DNA of 7,116 nt from DAITPV01 sp050692555. GTDB lineage: Bacteria; Actinomycetota; UBA4738; CALAEC01. Under the pieces are notes generated by a model, which was not told where the DNA came from, did no database searches, and was given only the letters and a program-made list of their open reading frames with translations. This document shows positions 6,153-7,116 of the stretch, one piece after another. Within the stretch, counting starts at the first letter, position 1; every line of letters starts with the position of its first letter. The stretch covers positions 1 to 7,116 of the forward strand of contig JBOGVS010000063.1 in NCBI GenBank assembly GCA_050692555.1, given 5' to 3'. The position numbers were made by a program, and so were the translations under genes.

Positions 6153-6887
6153 TTACCGCGGCGTGACTGCTCCCAGGCTGGCCACGAGCTTTCGCAGCCG
6201 CTCGGTGGGCTCGACCCCCAGCTCGAGCCTCAGGAGCTCCCCGTACCGGGCGAACTCCCGAAGCGCCTCCGAGGGGTTTCCTTCGGCGATGTGAACTCGG
6301 ATCAAGGCGGCCCGAGGGCTCTCCCGGAGCGGCTCGGCCCGCACGGCCGCGAGGGCGGCCGCTGCGGCGTCGGCGTACTCCCCGCGGGTGGTCAGTCGGT
6401 CGGCGAGCGCCTCCAAGGCGTGAAGGCGCAACTGCCGCCAGTCCTCGGCCTCCACGAGCATCCATTCGTCGTACCAGTCCGGGAGGAGCTCCCCGGACAA
6501 GTCCAGGATCGCGTCAGGGCCAGGCTCGGCCGACGGCGAGGAACCCGGCGCGAGCAACCGGTGGGCCAACGTCTGTGAGTCCCAGAGGTCGACGGTGACG
6601 TCACCGGACAACCCAAGATCACTGGCGCTCGACTCAACTGCGCTGCGAGCCGGCCCATCAAGCCGGGCTAGGGCCGAGCGGAGGCTGGACGAGGCGTGGT
6701 CCTCGGTGGCCACCGGCTACAAGGTCCCCGCCACCACGGGGCGCCGGATCAATCGCCCCTTCAACGCTAGGAAGGCCAGGAGCCGCTGGGAACCCTCCGG
6801 GAGGATGATCGTGGGACCCTCGTTCTCCAGCTGGAACCCGCCGAGAAGGGAAATCCTGAGACCCAGGCCATCCTCTGTTGAAGCCAC
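6153..6887 (-). pseudogene. SARP/BTAD transcriptional regulator interrupted by an in-frame TAG
   Basis: The reading frame encodes a short SARP-type activator of 243 sense codons, within the usual range for SARPs without an ATPase domain. Codons 1-56 start with LRISLLGGF-like sequence and carry GSQRLLAFLAL, the first part of the OmpR-like winged helix. Codon 57 is TAG (6717-6719). The same frame then continues with PVATEDHASSSLRSALARL, the rest of the DNA-binding domain, and a BTAD domain (from about residue 95) with the DWYDEWMLVEAEDW and LRLELGVEPTERL-type segments. Family members normally have Leu-Trp-Pro here, so TGG to TAG explains the break with one base change. A GTG two codons after the stop could restart translation, but neither half would then hold a full DNA-binding domain. 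GTG 6887 is the preferred start, with GGAGGG four bases upstream; the frame is open to 7052 but runs into the insertion-sequence end. Possible alternatives are readthrough, a split gene or a sequencing error. Confidence 0.85.
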
Positions 6888-6891
6888 CCGA

Positions 6892-6897
6892 CCCTCC
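6892..6897 (-). promoter_or_regulatory. Ribosome-binding site that sets the SARP start
   Basis: The minus strand reads GGAGGG four bases before the GTG at 6887. The in-frame ATG at 6968 has no comparable site and would add 27 residues unlike SARP N-termini, so the GTG is preferred. The 6898-6994 stretch upstream holds no gene I can support. It should contain the SARP promoter, but only an isolated TAGGGT hexamer resembles a -10. Confidence 0.6.
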
Positions 6898-7013
6898 GAT
6901 CCGAGCTTCCCGCGTTGGTCCAGAGCAACCTCCCAAGAGGACCCTACTCCCCTGGGCCAAAAAGACATCCGGTCAGGCTTCGTGGGCGCGGCAGTGTGTG
7001 AGTTCACCACATG

Positions 7014-7046
7014 GTGGACACCTGTGTCGGAGCATCGTGGACACCT
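7014..7046 (+). repeat. Two GTGGACACCT direct repeats in the insertion-sequence end
   Basis: GTGGACACCT occurs at 7014-7023 and 7037-7046, a 23-bp period. Just outside it is a CACCA/TGGTG inverted pair (7006-7015). Such subterminal repeats are plausible transposase-binding sites; this is inferred from position alone. Confidence 0.6.
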
Positions 7047-7063
7047 AGCCATGGAGGTCCGCG

Positions 7064-7116
7064 ATGGAGCTGTCCCGGTACGTGGTCGAGGCCGTGGTCC
7101 GCGAGGGTCGGAGCTA
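7064..7116 (+). CDS. Transposase of an IS481-like element, N-terminal fragment
   Basis: Only 17 complete codons are in the window, MELSRYVVEAVVREGRS, and then the window ends. This matches the opening of IS481-family transposases, where it is the first helix of an N-terminal helix-turn-helix ahead of a DDE integrase core. A GGAGG element at 7053-7057 lies six bases before the ATG. Another ATG at 7051 is in a different frame and has no such site. Whether the gene is intact cannot be known from here. Confidence 0.7.
   Translation, partial: MELSRYVVEAVVREGRS

Larger units (their letters stand above)
6997..7116 (+). mobile_element. Left end of an IS481-like insertion sequence, cut by the window edge
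   Basis: The stretch beginning TGTGAGTTCACC near 6997 is followed by two GTGGACACCT repeats and then a transposase start, the layout of an IS481-family left end. The outer boundary is uncertain by a few bases because the sequence reads TGTGTGAG. The right end, the matching inverted repeat and the target duplication lie outside the window. The element sits about 110 bases upstream of the SARP start and points away from it, so it probably interrupted or replaced the original SARP promoter region. Confidence 0.7.

Noticed and set aside
5914..6294. 126-codon plus-strand frame
   Set aside because: It is antisense to the 69-residue ORF and the BTAD domain. It is Ser/Arg-rich with no family resemblance.
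6888..7052. N-terminal extension of the SARP to the first in-frame ATG at 7052
   Set aside because: The added residues run into the insertion-sequence end and are unlike SARP N-termini, while the GTG at 6887 has a good ribosome-binding site.

Overview
The window is high-GC DNA (about 73% G+C by hand count over a sample line of the aro genes). It carries a gene for a SARP/BTAD-type transcriptional regulator, a family typical of Actinomycetota. I infer an actinobacterium but cannot name the genus. The opening aroA gene and the closing insertion sequence are both cut by the window edges.

Positions 1-5325 (+ strand) hold one tightly packed shikimate-pathway operon: aroA (5' end missing), aroE, aroC, an aroK-aroB fusion and aroQ. 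Together these cover steps 2 to 7 of the pathway, from DAHP to chorismate. Only DAHP synthase (step 1) is absent from the window. The order of action is DHQ synthase (C-terminal half of the fusion), dehydroquinase (AroQ), shikimate dehydrogenase (AroE), shikimate kinase (N-terminal half of the fusion), EPSP synthase (AroA) and chorismate synthase (AroC). Every gene junction is an ATGA or TGATG overlap. The one apparent gap, between aroE and aroC, is filled by a 10-codon ORF that overlaps both neighbours by one base. The AroA protein has the class II motifs and an alanine at the glyphosate-determining glycine position.

Positions 5352-5382 form a perfect 13-bp hairpin between two convergent transcription units and probably terminate both. 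Positions 5403-6887 (- strand) form an accessory block: a broken SARP regulator, a 69-residue protein of unknown function, and a DUF4234-like membrane protein. In the gap before the membrane-protein gene there are three GTCACG direct repeats at an exact 11-bp period, ending 7-9 bp from a TAAGAT -10-like hexamer. This is the geometry described for SARP binding sites. The SARP gene has an in-frame TAG where the family has the Trp of its Leu-Trp-Pro motif, so it looks recently inactivated or split.

From about position 6997 to the end lies what appears to be the left end of an IS481-like insertion sequence, with internal GTGGACACCT repeats and the first 17 codons of a transposase. It abuts the 5' side of the SARP gene. 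The most noteworthy signals are the putative SARP-type promoter beside a nonsense-broken SARP, the AroA active-site loop, and the fully coupled operon with its minicistron. I see no defence system, CRISPR array or RNA gene.
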